Origin: Microvirga guangxiensis
Lineage (GTDB): Bacteria; Pseudomonadota; Alphaproteobacteria; Rhizobiales; Beijerinckiaceae
NCBI RefSeq assembly: GCF_900102135.1
Contig: NZ_FMVJ01000003.1
Span: forward strand, 310,001 to 374,000
Direction: 5' to 3'
Length of the DNA stretch: 64,000 nucleotides
Part shown: piece after piece, positions 8,082 to 18,017 of the stretch
How positions within the stretch are numbered: position 1 is the first letter of the stretch
How the letters are laid out: each line of letters opens with the position of its first letter
Notes under the pieces: model-generated
The model's database searches: none
Told to the model about the DNA's origin: nothing
What the model saw: only the letters and a program-made list of their open reading frames with translations
Translations under genes and position numbers: made by a program

Positions 8082-9188
8082 ATGCAGGAGCGGACGACAC
8101 GGCTCATCATGTTGGCGGTTGCGGTGCTGCTGGCGATCCTTGTGATTCAGCCTTACGTCAGCACCTATCTGTTTTCTGCCCGCGAACCGCGTGCGGTGAC
8201 GGCGCGCGGCGACCTGTCGGAACTGGAACGCTCGACGATCCGCGTGTTCGAAACCGTGGCGCCATCCGTGCTGCAGGTCGTGAGCGTGTCGAACCGTGGC
8301 TTCACGACGGAAGCGGAGCCGTCGGGATCGGGGACGGGTTTCGTCTGGGATGCCGCCGGTCATGTGGTGACCAACGATCACGTGGTGGCAAACGGCACAG
8401 GCTTCGTGGTGCGTCTCGCTTCCGGCGAAGTGGTGCCTGCCGAAGTGGTGGGCCGCGCGCCCAACTACGATCTCGCGGTGCTGCGGCTCAACACCCGGAG
8501 CGGCTTGCCAGCCCCTGTCGCCATTGGCGGCTCCGCCGATCTCAAGGTGGGGCAGACGGCCTATGCCATCGGCAATCCCTTCGGCCTCGACCAATCCCTC
8601 ACCACAGGCATCATCAGCGCGCTCAAGCGCCGCCTGCCGACAAGCGGCGGACGTGAGATCGCCGACGTGATTCAGACCGACGCCGCCATCAATCCCGGCA
8701 ATTCCGGCGGCCCGCTGCTCGATTCCGCAGGGCGGCTGATCGGCGTGAACACGGCGATCTACTCTCCCTCCGGAGCGAATGCAGGCATCGGCTTTGCCAT
8801 TCCCGTCGATGTGGTGAACCGGGTCGTGCCGGAGCTCATCCGCAGCGGTCGCGTTCCGACGCCCGGCATCGGCATTCTCGCGGCGAACGAAGCCGTCGCC
8901 GCTCAGCTTGGCGTCACCGGCGTCATCGTTGCGGGCGTGGCGCCAGGCTCGCCCGCGGAACAGGCCGGGCTGCGCGGAGTCGATCCCACCATCGGCGCCA
9001 TCGGCGATATCATCATCGGCATCGAAGACGTGCCGGTGCGGCGTCTGTCCGATCTCACGGACCGGCTCGAGCGCGAAGGCACGGATAAGACCGTGACGCT
9101 GAAGGTGATGCGCAACAACCGCACCCGCGATGTCGCGGTGCGCGTGGTGGATGTGGGTGAAGTGGCGCAGCGACAGCCCCGGCGGTGA
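8082..9188 (+). CDS. HtrA/DegP-like trypsin-type serine protease with one PDZ domain
   Basis: 368 residues from the ATG at 8082, chosen because CGGAGAAG lies just upstream; an ATG at 8058 has no ribosome site. One N-terminal membrane anchor (residues 8-31) is followed by an S1C protease domain. The triad is visible as His100 (TNDHVV), Asp130 (NYDLAVL) and Ser208 (NPGNSGGPLL). A single C-terminal PDZ domain runs from about residue 265 to 355 (GVIVAGVAPGSPAEQAGLRG). A membrane anchor plus one PDZ resembles DegS or HhoB rather than DegP, which has two. It should act in periplasmic protein quality control or regulated proteolysis. It diverges from the DUF4142 gene. Confidence 0.9.
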   Translation: MQERTTRLIMLAVAVLLAILVIQPYVSTYLFSAREPRAVTARGDLSELERSTIRVFETVAPSVLQVVSVSNRGFTTEAEPSGSGTGFVWDAAGHVVTNDHVVANGTGFVVRLASGEVVPAEVVGRAPNYDLAVLRLNTRSGLPAPVAIGGSADLKVGQTAYAIGNPFGLDQSLTTGIISALKRRLPTSGGREIADVIQTDAAINPGNSGGPLLDSAGRLIGVNTAIYSPSGANAGIGFAIPVDVVNRVVPELIRSGRVPTPGIGILAANEAVAAQLGVTGVIVAGVAPGSPAEQAGLRGVDPTIGAIGDIIIGIEDVPVRRLSDLTDRLEREGTDKTVTLKVMRNNRTRDVAVRVVDVGEVAQRQPRR

Positions 9189-9199
9189 AACCGCCGCGC

Positions 9200-10468
9200 T
9201 CAGCACCAATCCTTGTCGGACGTGACGTTCATCCGCTCGGCGGCTTCCTTGATGTCGGAGAGATCGACGGGATCGCTGAACGGGTCCTCATCCAGAACCG
9301 TGACCCGGTTCAGAATGGTCTGCCACTTCCGCAACTCATCGATGTAGGGCTGGTACGGCACACGCTTGAGGGTGCCGTTCTCCTCCACGAGATCGCACAG
9401 GCCGTTGTGCAGCCACTCCCCCGTGTGCCAGTCGGGCATGTCGATTGCGGGAAAGAGGCAGACGCCGTGCAGATCGATGCCCTTGCGCACGGCGGCAAGC
9501 GATTCCTCGACGATGTCGCACAGCCAGTCCGGGCGGCCCTCCCGCAGGCCGCTCGTCTCGCCCACGATCATCGGACGGTGATAGCGCTCCCAGGCATAGC
9601 TCAACAGATCGCCAAGAGGGCGGATCCGCTCGTCATGGGGTTCGAGCGAAGCATGCGGGCCATGCTCGCGATATTCCATCTGCCCGAACGAGTAGCAGTT
9701 GACGCCTACGATATCGAGCACGTCCGGCGAGCCGCCGAGTTCGGGATGACGCCGACCGGCAATCACGTCCCAGGCGAAGAACGTGTCCTCGTAGGTCTCG
9801 CGATCCGCCTCGTCCCGAAGGTCGGACCTGTCGCGCGGAGCCACGACGAGGATCAGCGGATCGATGTGAACCATGCGCGCTTCAGGGTCGACGTCGCGGA
9901 TAGCCTTCACGGCTGCGATGTCGGCGCGGCACAGAGCCAGACGCAGCTTGATCCGCTGCTCGTTGGTGGTGCCGAAGGGAGCGGTCCAGCCCCATTCGCC
10001 GCCCATGAAGGCGAAGAAGGTGATCTCGTTGATCGGAGTAAAGAAATGCGGGCCGTGAATGCGCGTGGTCACGTATTCAGCGGCGGCGCGGGCATAGGCC
10101 GCGAAACGCTCCGCGAAATCGTCCGCGAAGGGATCCGCGTCGTCCGGATAGCCGTAATGGCAGAGATCCCAGATCGGCAGGATCTGGTGGCGGTTCATCG
10201 CATCGATGAAAGGATCGAGGCATGAGAAGTCATAATCCGCGCCCTTGTCGACGAACGGCCAAGGTATGCCCTGCCGCGCAACGGCGATGCCGAGGGAGCG
10301 GAGAAACGCGTAATCCTCGTCCACGTGTTCACGGTGCTGCGTTTCTGCGACGAGATCGCGCCGTCCCTGGTCCTTCCAGATGAAGGTGGAACACTCGAAG
10401 CCCGAGAGAAAGAACGTCGGAAAAATGCCGGGTCCGCTCGTGGCGGCAGAACCTGTTGCGGGCTGCAT
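9200..10468 (-). CDS. Glycoside hydrolase family 1-like protein (divergent beta-glucosidase)
   Basis: 422 residues with a (beta/alpha)8-type pattern. GH1-like landmarks are the WPFVDKGADYDFSCLDPFIDAMNRHQILPIWDLCHYGYPDD stretch (strand 2-3 region), the acid/base segment FFTPINEITF with its Glu, and a nucleophile-like MIVGETSGLREG. The surroundings differ from canonical TFNEP and TENG motifs and the protein is shorter than typical GH1 enzymes, so the substrate is uncertain. No signal peptide is present. The ATG at 10468 is used; a TTG four codons upstream (10480) with AAGGA is an alternative. The 3' end lies 11 bases from the end of the convergent protease gene. Confidence 0.72.
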   Translation of the reverse strand: MQPATGSAATSGPGIFPTFFLSGFECSTFIWKDQGRRDLVAETQHREHVDEDYAFLRSLGIAVARQGIPWPFVDKGADYDFSCLDPFIDAMNRHQILPIWDLCHYGYPDDADPFADDFAERFAAYARAAAEYVTTRIHGPHFFTPINEITFFAFMGGEWGWTAPFGTTNEQRIKLRLALCRADIAAVKAIRDVDPEARMVHIDPLILVVAPRDRSDLRDEADRETYEDTFFAWDVIAGRRHPELGGSPDVLDIVGVNCYSFGQMEYREHGPHASLEPHDERIRPLGDLLSYAWERYHRPMIVGETSGLREGRPDWLCDIVEESLAAVRKGIDLHGVCLFPAIDMPDWHTGEWLHNGLCDLVEENGTLKRVPYQPYIDELRKWQTILNRVTVLDEDPFSDPVDLSDIKEAAERMNVTSDKDWC

Positions 10469-10574
10469 GATCCTGTGCAAGGCTGGCGTCCTTCTCTGCG
10501 TGAAGGGATTTTTCCGTTCGCGAAAGCTAAACAGGATATAACTGCCGCCGGAAAAATTTGTTTCCTTTCATCCT

Positions 10575-10599
10575 GAAACCTTCTTGCAGAACAGCCGTT
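10575..10599 (+). promoter_or_regulatory. Possible EcfG-type promoter for the HPF/RaiA gene
   Basis: GAAAC (10575-10579), a 16-base spacer and a perfect CGTT (10596-10599) lie 34 bases before the start codon. The -35 differs from GGAAC by one base. Stress induction of a hibernation factor makes biological sense, but the call rests on the short match. Confidence 0.4.
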
Positions 10600-10632
10600 A
10601 GCCCTCGAACCTTCACACCAACGGAGGACCGA

Positions 10633-11037
10633 ATGAGTCTAGAAGGCGCCGAAAATGCGATCCTGGTGCAAAGCTCGAATGTCGATCTGGGAGATATGTT
10701 TCCCGAATATGCCAGAACCAACATCCGCCAAGTGGCGAGCAAGTATTTCGGAAGGCTGAGCACCGCCTCCGTACACGTCACCCGCGAGGGAAACACCTAT
10801 CGGTGTACGGTGAACATCCAGATGGGCGCTTTGAAGGTGATGACCGGCGAGGCCAAGAACAAGGACCTCTATGCCGGCTTCAGGCAGGCTTTGCAGAAGA
10901 CGGCCAAGCAGCTGCGACGTTCAAAGCGCGAGTTGCGTGAGGACAAGGTCGCTCGCACCAACAAGGACATGCTGCTCCGCGAGGGCAACAGGCCCCCGGC
11001 CCGCGATGAGGACGATTTTCGCGCCGCTGCGGAATAG
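10633..11037 (+). CDS. Short HPF/RaiA-family ribosome-associated protein
   Basis: 134 residues. Residues about 8-105 match the HPF/RaiA fold: ILVQSSNVDLGDMFPEYARTNIRQVASKYFGRL, then THE beta-strand pair VHVTREGNTYRCTVNIQMG and a long basic helix ALQKTAKQLRRSKRELREDK. These proteins bind the decoding centre of idle ribosomes. The long-form C-terminal dimerisation domain is missing and is replaced by a ~25-residue acidic/disordered tail. GGAGG lies 5 bases before the ATG at 10633, which settles the start. Lone gene, with a terminator just after it. Confidence 0.82.
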   Translation: MSLEGAENAILVQSSNVDLGDMFPEYARTNIRQVASKYFGRLSTASVHVTREGNTYRCTVNIQMGALKVMTGEAKNKDLYAGFRQALQKTAKQLRRSKRELREDKVARTNKDMLLREGNRPPARDEDDFRAAAE

Positions 11038-11050
11038 CAATCAGACATGA

Positions 11051-11077
11051 GAAAGGCCGGGTTCGTCCCGGCCTTTC
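11051..11077. terminator. Bidirectional terminator between the HPF gene and clpB
   Basis: GAAAGGCCGGG (11051-11061) and CCCGGCCTTTC (11067-11077) form an 11-bp stem with a 5-base loop between two convergent genes. T stretches are short on both sides. Confidence 0.75.
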
Positions 11078-11099
11078 CTATTGCCATGATTGATAGCGA

Positions 11100-13724
<2,625 letters not shown>

Positions 13725-13817
13725 ATAATCATCCCTCCTCAAGCTATCCCGCCCTCTTCGAGGCACAGGCCAGCTCAGTGATGTCGGACCTTCTTCAGGA
13801 AGCATCCGCTGCGCTTA

Positions 13818-13846
13818 AGGTGGGGGCAAGGCGCAAGAACAACAAG
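13818..13846 (-). promoter_or_regulatory. Predicted RpoH (sigma-32) heat-shock promoter of clpB
   Basis: On the minus strand CTTGTTG (13846-13840), a 14-base spacer and CCCCACCT-like sequence (to 13818) resemble the sigma-32 consensus CTTGAAA-N11-16-CCCCATNT. It lies about 95 bases before the clpB start. Heat-shock control of clpB is established in related bacteria; the site itself is my reading. Confidence 0.55.
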
Positions 13847-13872
13847 AGGGGTCTTAAGGGGAACCCCTCTTG
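13843..13872. repeat. Inverted repeat in the clpB / small-protein divergent promoter region
   Basis: CAAGAGGGGT (13843-13852) is repeated in perfect inversion as ACCCCTCTTG (13863-13872), separated by ten bases. Its left arm overlaps the -35 region of the clpB promoter and its right arm lies inside the possible EcfG promoter facing the other way. It is not the CIRCE element (TTAGCACTC). It could be an operator shared by both directions. Confidence 0.6.
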
Positions 13873-13884
13873 AGGCCTCGCATT
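13860..13884 (+). promoter_or_regulatory. Possible EcfG-type promoter of the small-protein operon
   Basis: GGAAC (13860-13864), a 16-base spacer and CATT (13881-13884; consensus CGTT) lie 40 bases before the start at 13924. One mismatch in the -10 keeps it tentative. Confidence 0.4.
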
Positions 13885-13923
13885 GACCCTGCACGTGATT
13901 TCAATGGATTCAAGGAGGCTTCC

Positions 13924-14247
13924 ATGTCGCGCGATCCGCGCTCAGACGCCGAAAAAGCCCGTGCCGATCTGGCGCGAAATGCCGAGCTTGGTCTGGCCGT
14001 TCCCGAAAGCCCGGCGGAGGAGCAGCCCTCCGTCACTCCGCAGACCTTCGGCGACACGACTGAGAACGGTCGCCTGCTCAGGAACGGAGAGGGGGCCAAG
14101 GCCACCGACGCCGACCAGGATATCGGCGATTCGACCGGCACCATGAAAACCTCCCGCGATATTCCGGAGAACCGTCAGAACGTCGAAACCCCGCCGACCC
14201 ATCGCAGCGACCGGAGCGATGGTGTGCTTTCGCGCGCAAAGGAGTAA
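13924..14247 (+). CDS. Disordered small protein with AEKAR-x-x-L-x-x-NAE motif
   Basis: 107 residues, very hydrophilic, without cysteine or hydrophobic segment. The N-terminus SDAEKARADLARNAELGL is the only predicted helix; the rest is rich in Asp, Glu, Thr, Ser and Asn and should be disordered. The same helix motif recurs in the next gene (KAEKARQELVANAEKAL), so the two are related at their N-termini. ATG at 13924 follows GGAGG by 5 bases; an upstream ATG at 13870 lies inside the promoter region and is rejected. Probably cotranscribed with the gene 6 bases downstream. Function unknown; stress link is inference from the promoter and from divergence with clpB. Confidence 0.75.
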   Translation: MSRDPRSDAEKARADLARNAELGLAVPESPAEEQPSVTPQTFGDTTENGRLLRNGEGAKATDADQDIGDSTGTMKTSRDIPENRQNVETPPTHRSDRSDGVLSRAKE

Positions 14248-14253
14248 TTCACC

Positions 14254-14523
14254 ATGGGATTTTCAGATTTTCTTTCCCGTCTCAGCCCCAAGAAGCGCAA
14301 GGCCGAGAAGGCCCGCCAGGAGTTGGTGGCCAATGCCGAGAAGGCGTTGCGCATGAAGCAGGAGGCTGGGCCCACGGCCAATATCCCTGAGCACCAGACC
14401 TCGCATGAGGGCATGCAGCAGGATCCGCACATGGTCGAGTTCGACCGCTCGAGCGGTCGCGAGGCCGGCTTCACGCCGCAGCTGAAACGCTCGAAGGTGG
14501 CTCGTTCGGGTGACGCTTCCTAA
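14254..14523 (+). CDS. Small charged protein, paralogous helix to the preceding gene
   Basis: 89 residues. It opens MGFSDFLSRLSPKKRKAEKA, an amphipathic helix then a strongly basic patch. The AEKARQELVANAEKAL helix follows, and a disordered tail (HQTSHEGMQQDPHMVEF, ending LKRSKVARSGDAS) closes the protein. The first twelve residues could associate with a membrane surface or a partner. It starts 6 bases after the previous gene's stop, with AAAGGAG upstream, and a strong terminator follows, so the two form an operon. No known domain recognised. Confidence 0.72.
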   Translation: MGFSDFLSRLSPKKRKAEKARQELVANAEKALRMKQEAGPTANIPEHQTSHEGMQQDPHMVEFDRSSGREAGFTPQLKRSKVARSGDAS

Positions 14524-14551
14524 CATCCTCATGCAGATTTTCAGGTGAGAG

Positions 14552-14580
14552 AGCCCTGCCGGTTTCCGGCGGGGCTTTTC
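14552..14580 (+). terminator. Rho-independent terminator of the small-protein operon
   Basis: AGCCCTGCCGG (14552-14562) pairs with CCGGCGGGGCT (14566-14576) over a TTT loop, with one G-T pair, followed by TTTT. It ends the 13924-14523 operon and separates it from the MOSC gene. Confidence 0.8.
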
Positions 14581-14611
14581 TCTTGGTAAGGCATGCCTTA
14601 ACCCAGGATGC

Positions 14612-15394
14612 ATGAGCATCCGCATCGCCTCTCTTCAACGCTATCCCGTAAAAGGCCTCTCGCCAGAGAATCTGGAGACCGCTACCCTCGACAAGGGCGG
14701 GTACTTCCCCGGCGATCGTCTTTTCGCCATCGAGAACGGGCCTGCCGGGTTCGAGCCTTCAAGCCCGCAGCACCAGCCCAAGATCAAGTTTCTCATGCTC
14801 ATGCGCAACGAGAGCCTGGCGCGGCTGAAGACCCGCTATCTCGACCGCATCACGACGCTCTTCATCGAGGAGGGTGGGCGCGAAGTGGCGCGCGGCGATC
14901 TTTCGACGGAGCAGGGAAGGCTCGCCATCGAGGCGTTCTTCCGCCGCTATATGCCGAGGGAGCTGCGCGGCCCGCCGAAGGTGCTCACTGCGCCTGATGG
15001 CTTCCGCTTCACCGATTCCCGGCGGGGCTATGTCTCTCTTATCAATCTCGCCAGCGTGCGGCAGCTCGAAACCGTCATCGGCGCGCCCGTCGATCCTTTG
15101 AGGTTTCGCGGCAACCTGCATATCGACGGGCTGGAGCCCTGGGCCGAGTTCGATCTCGTCGGGCAGGTACTCACCACCGCGTCCGGCGTGCGGTTGAAGG
15201 TAACGAAGCGCATCGAGCGTTGCGCCGCCACCAATGTCGATCCCGATACCGGCATCCGCGACCTGCAGATTCCGAAAAGCCTCATGCAGGCCTATGGCCA
15301 CTTCGATTGCGGCATCTATGCCGAAGTGCTCAGCGGCGGGAGCATCGCGGTCGGCGACCACCTCGAAACCGAGCAGGCGACACTGGCGCTGTAA
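14612..15394 (+). CDS. MOSC domain-containing protein
   Basis: 260 residues. An MOSC N-terminal beta-barrel (residues 1-115; SIRIASLQRYPVKGLSPENL, with GDRLFAIENG) precedes the MOSC domain (about 125-255), which carries the conserved Cys in RIERCAATNVDPDTG and the RGNLHIDGLEPWAEFDLVGQ block. Family members bind a molybdenum cofactor or handle activated sulfur (mARC and YcbX types, in N-hydroxylated compound reduction). No ferredoxin domain is fused, so it needs an external electron donor if it is a reductase. The specific substrate is unknown. Confidence 0.85.
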   Translation: MSIRIASLQRYPVKGLSPENLETATLDKGGYFPGDRLFAIENGPAGFEPSSPQHQPKIKFLMLMRNESLARLKTRYLDRITTLFIEEGGREVARGDLSTEQGRLAIEAFFRRYMPRELRGPPKVLTAPDGFRFTDSRRGYVSLINLASVRQLETVIGAPVDPLRFRGNLHIDGLEPWAEFDLVGQVLTTASGVRLKVTKRIERCAATNVDPDTGIRDLQIPKSLMQAYGHFDCGIYAEVLSGGSIAVGDHLETEQATLAL

Positions 15395-15443
15395 GAGGGG
15401 TGTTCAGCCGTCTCGTTCAGGTCGCCTCCGGGCTTTAGACAAC

Positions 15444-15471
15444 AAAAAAGGGAGAGCCCGGCTCTCCCTTT
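15444..15471. terminator. Bidirectional terminator between MOSC and DUF4167 genes
   Basis: AAAGGGAGAGC (15447-15457) pairs with GCTCTCCCTTT (15461-15471). An A run on the left (T run on the minus strand) and T-rich sequence on the right suit termination of both convergent genes. Confidence 0.85.
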
Positions 15472-15495
15472 CTTAATCTTGTCTTGTGCGAGCCG

Positions 15496-16395
15496 TTACT
15501 CGGCGGCGGGCGTTTCCACATCCGGCGTGAAGCTGCCGCCCTCATCGCCTGCGTTCTCGACGACCTCACGGCGAGGACGGCGGGTGCGGCGGGGACGCTT
15601 CTCGGCAGCCTCGGTACCGAAATCCAAGGTCGGAGCCACGGGCTGCTCCTCGACAGGTGCGGGAGCCGAGCGAACCGGGTTGGTCAGGAAAGCCGGCAGG
15701 CCACCTGCATCGGCGTTGTCCGCTTCCTCGCGAGGGCGGCGGTCGCGCTGGAAGCGCTCACGGCGCTCGGGGCGGTCCTGACGCTCCTGGCGTTCAAAGC
15801 GGGCGGGGCGCTCACCCTCGCCGTTGCCGGCCTGGTCGTCGCGCTGGAAATCCTGCCGATCCTGGCGCGGGCCACGATCGCGCTGGAAACGCTCACGACG
15901 GTCACCACGCTCCTGACGATCGCCGCGGTCCTGGCGCTCGCCACGATCCGGACGGTCTCCACGGTCGAAGCGGGCCGGGCGGTCGCCTTCGCCGCGTGTC
16001 TCGTAAGGCTGCGGCTGGGAGCCGAAGTCGGCCTCATCGCCATTGCCGCCGGAACGCTCGAAGTTCGGACGATCCTGGGCGAAGCCCTCTTCGTCGCCTT
16101 CGTCATCGAAGCGCTGCTGGTAGCCGTACTGCTCGCGCAACTGCTCCTGAGCGGCCGCGATGATGCGGTAATAGTGCTCTGCGTGCTGGAAATAGTTCTC
16201 CGCAGCCACCGGATCGCCGCTCGCCTGCGCATCGCGGGCAAGCTGGCTGTATTTCTCGGCGATATGCTGAGCCGTGCCGCGGATCTTCACGTCCGGGCCG
16301 TTGGACTCATAGCTCTTGGTCAAGGGATTGGGACCCTTGTTACCACCATTGTTGCGGTTACGACCGCGCATACGCCTGTTTTGTCCTGGTCTCAT
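15496..16395 (-). CDS. DUF4167 domain-containing protein, Arg/Asp-rich
   Basis: 299 residues. The N-terminus MRPGQNRRMRGRNRNNGGNK and the helix-rich DUF4167 region follow (about residues 30-95, TAQHIAEKYSQLARDAQASGDPVAAENYFQHAEHYYRI). A ~140-residue region of repeated RxDRxxRxDRxxR-like sequence comes next, then an RRTRRPRREVVENAGDEG tail. This resembles an RNA-binding, low-complexity protein, but no function is established. DUF4167 next to prmC-prfA is a recurrent alphaproteobacterial arrangement. ATG at 16395 fits the conserved MRPGQNRR start. The repeats in the DNA reflect the protein's composition, not a mobile element. Confidence 0.85.
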   Translation of the reverse strand: MRPGQNRRMRGRNRNNGGNKGPNPLTKSYESNGPDVKIRGTAQHIAEKYSQLARDAQASGDPVAAENYFQHAEHYYRIIAAAQEQLREQYGYQQRFDDEGDEEGFAQDRPNFERSGGNGDEADFGSQPQPYETRGEGDRPARFDRGDRPDRGERQDRGDRQERGDRRERFQRDRGPRQDRQDFQRDDQAGNGEGERPARFERQERQDRPERRERFQRDRRPREEADNADAGGLPAFLTNPVRSAPAPVEEQPVAPTLDFGTEAAEKRPRRTRRPRREVVENAGDEGGSFTPDVETPAAE

Positions 16396-16752
16396 TTTTT
16401 GCTCTACGAGCCTCGCTGGTTCTTCAAACCCACGCGATATGCAGCCAATATTCACCGAACGGGCTCAACGCCCACCGTTCGCGTGGCAAACCGCCTGTCG
16501 TTCAGCCAGAGCGCAAACGAGCGCCTGACTATCCTTCAGTATCGGGTTCAGATGATCGCGCTCGGCTGTTCATTAAGCCCCTGCCTGCGCGATGGATATC
16601 GTTTGGTCTTCCGGCATGCTCCTCCTGGGAGCTACCGTTTTCTTACGACCGAGGACGATCTCTATGATCGAATCTAGCGGGTTCCTCTCGGTCCAACAAG
16701 CCATTTTTAGCTTTTACCCCTGCCTGAGGCAAGAATGCCTCACTCGGTACGG
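16396..16752. other. Intergenic region between DUF4167 and prmC
   Basis: 357 bases without a supportable gene, RNA or repeat. It should carry the promoter of the DUF4167 gene near its left end, but no confident -35/-10 was recognised. Confidence 0.4.
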
Positions 16753-17607
16753 TTATGGGCGCCTCATGGCAACACATCTGGGGTTGCCAGAAAGATCGTG
16801 AGCGATTTCCACGATTTCAAGGCCCTTCTCTGCGGCCAAGGTTTTTAATTCCTCCGCCTGGTCGTAGCCGATCTCGACCGCCAGAAGACCCCCGGGCACA
16901 AGAAGGCGACGGGCCTCGTCCAACAGGATCCGGTAGGGCTCCAGCCCGTCCGGGCCGCCGTCGAGGGCAAGCAGGGGGTCATGCTCCCGCACCTCCCGGT
17001 CGAGGGTGGGGATGACGGGAGAAGCGATATAGGGCGGGTTGGAGACGATCAGGTCGAACTGGCCTGTCACCGCATCGGCCCAATGGGACAAAGCGAAAAG
17101 GCTGCGGTCTCCCACCCCGTTCGCCCAGGCGTTCCGGCGGGCGGTTTCGAGGGCGCCCGGCGACAGGTCCACCCCCAGACCGGTGGCCTGGGGCAATTCA
17201 TGGAGCAGGGCCACCAGGATGCAGCCCGAGCCGGTGCCGAAATCGGCCATCAGCAGGGGTGCCTGCCGGTCGGGCAGGAGCTCGAGCACCGTCTCCACCA
17301 CGGTTTCCGTGTCCGGACGCGGCACCAGAGTCTCGGCCGAGAGGGCGAAGGGCAGGCCCCAGAACTCCCGTTCCCCGACGATTCGCGCCACCGGCTCATG
17401 AGCGAGGCGCCGTCGGGTGAAAGCCGCGAGAAGCTCTGCCTCGGCTGGGGTCAGTGGAATGTCGGGATTGGTGATGAGCGCGGTCGCTGGGATATCGAGC
17501 GCGGAGAGAACCAGCAGACGGGCATCGATAGCGGCTGTCTCGAAACCCGCTTCCATCAGTGTCTGGCGCAAGTTCCTGAGCGCTTGGGCGCGGGTGAGAA
17601 TGCTCAC
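16753..17607 (-). CDS. prmC: Release factor glutamine methyltransferase PrmC
   Basis: 284 residues. An N-terminal helical domain precedes a class I SAM methyltransferase domain with motif I DFGTGSGCILVALL and the catalytic SNPPYIAS (NPPY) near residue 190, ending with VEIGYDQAEELK. It methylates the glutamine of the GGQ motif in RF1/RF2. The start is a GTG at 17607 that overlaps the fosX stop by four bases (GTGA), and it keeps the full N-terminal domain. prfA and prmC normally sit side by side; here fosX lies between them. Confidence 0.93.
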   Translation of the reverse strand: MSILTRAQALRNLRQTLMEAGFETAAIDARLLVLSALDIPATALITNPDIPLTPAEAELLAAFTRRRLAHEPVARIVGEREFWGLPFALSAETLVPRPDTETVVETVLELLPDRQAPLLMADFGTGSGCILVALLHELPQATGLGVDLSPGALETARRNAWANGVGDRSLFALSHWADAVTGQFDLIVSNPPYIASPVIPTLDREVREHDPLLALDGGPDGLEPYRILLDEARRLLVPGGLLAVEIGYDQAEELKTLAAEKGLEIVEIAHDLSGNPRCVAMRRP

Positions 17608-18017
17608 GCCGCAACGCCTTTGCGATACCGCTCCAGCCGCTCTTCCAGCGTGCCGGTATGCAGTTCGAACAGATGGTTGTCGTGGTCGTAGAAGTAGATC
17701 GAATGACCTTCGCCTTCCACGCGCGGGCGCGGCTCGCGGGTCTCCAGACCGAGTCTTTCGATGCGGGCGCGATAATCGTCGATTTCGGAAGCGGGAATCT
17801 TGAAGGCGATGTGGTTGTAGCTGCGCGACGGCAGGCTTTCGCCTTCCATCAGCGCGACCCATTGCCCGCCGACGATGAAGAATTTTTCGCGCGAGAGCGA
17901 GAAGGTGTCGTCGCCTGAGGAATAGACCTCTTTTCCGTCCAGAACCTGTTCGACAATCGCGCTCATGCGGTCGAGATCGCGGGTGATGAGCGTGATGTGG
18001 CTCAGGCCCTCGATCAC
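17604..18017 (-). CDS. fosX: Fosfomycin resistance hydrolase FosX
   Basis: 137 residues, a single vicinal-oxygen-chelate (glyoxalase) fold. All FosX hallmarks are present: metal ligands His7 (GLSHITL), His69 (YNHIAF) and Glu118 (HLFELH), and the general base Glu44 (LSREKFF) that distinguishes FosX, which adds water to the epoxide, from FosA/FosB. The [16 protein letters not shown] block is also FosX-like. It acts in the cytoplasm on fosfomycin. Both ends overlap neighbours by 4 bases (ATGA with prfA, GTGA with prmC), so it is translationally coupled within the prfA operon. Residue numbering agrees with the known Listeria and Mesorhizobium enzymes as I recall them. Confidence 0.92.
   Translation of the reverse strand: MIEGLSHITLITRDLDRMSAIVEQVLDGKEVYSSGDDTFSLSREKFFIVGGQWVALMEGESLPSRSYNHIAFKIPASEIDDYRARIERLGLETREPRPRVEGEGHSIYFYDHDNHLFELHTGTLEERLERYRKGVAA

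Noticed and set aside
13843..13872. CIRCE element upstream of clpB
   Set aside because: The arms CAAGAGGGGT do not match TTAGCACTC-N9-GAGTGCTAA.
15700..16050. Tandem repeat or CRISPR-like pattern
   Set aside because: The periodicity comes from Arg/Asp-rich codons of the DUF4167 protein; there are no uniform spacers.
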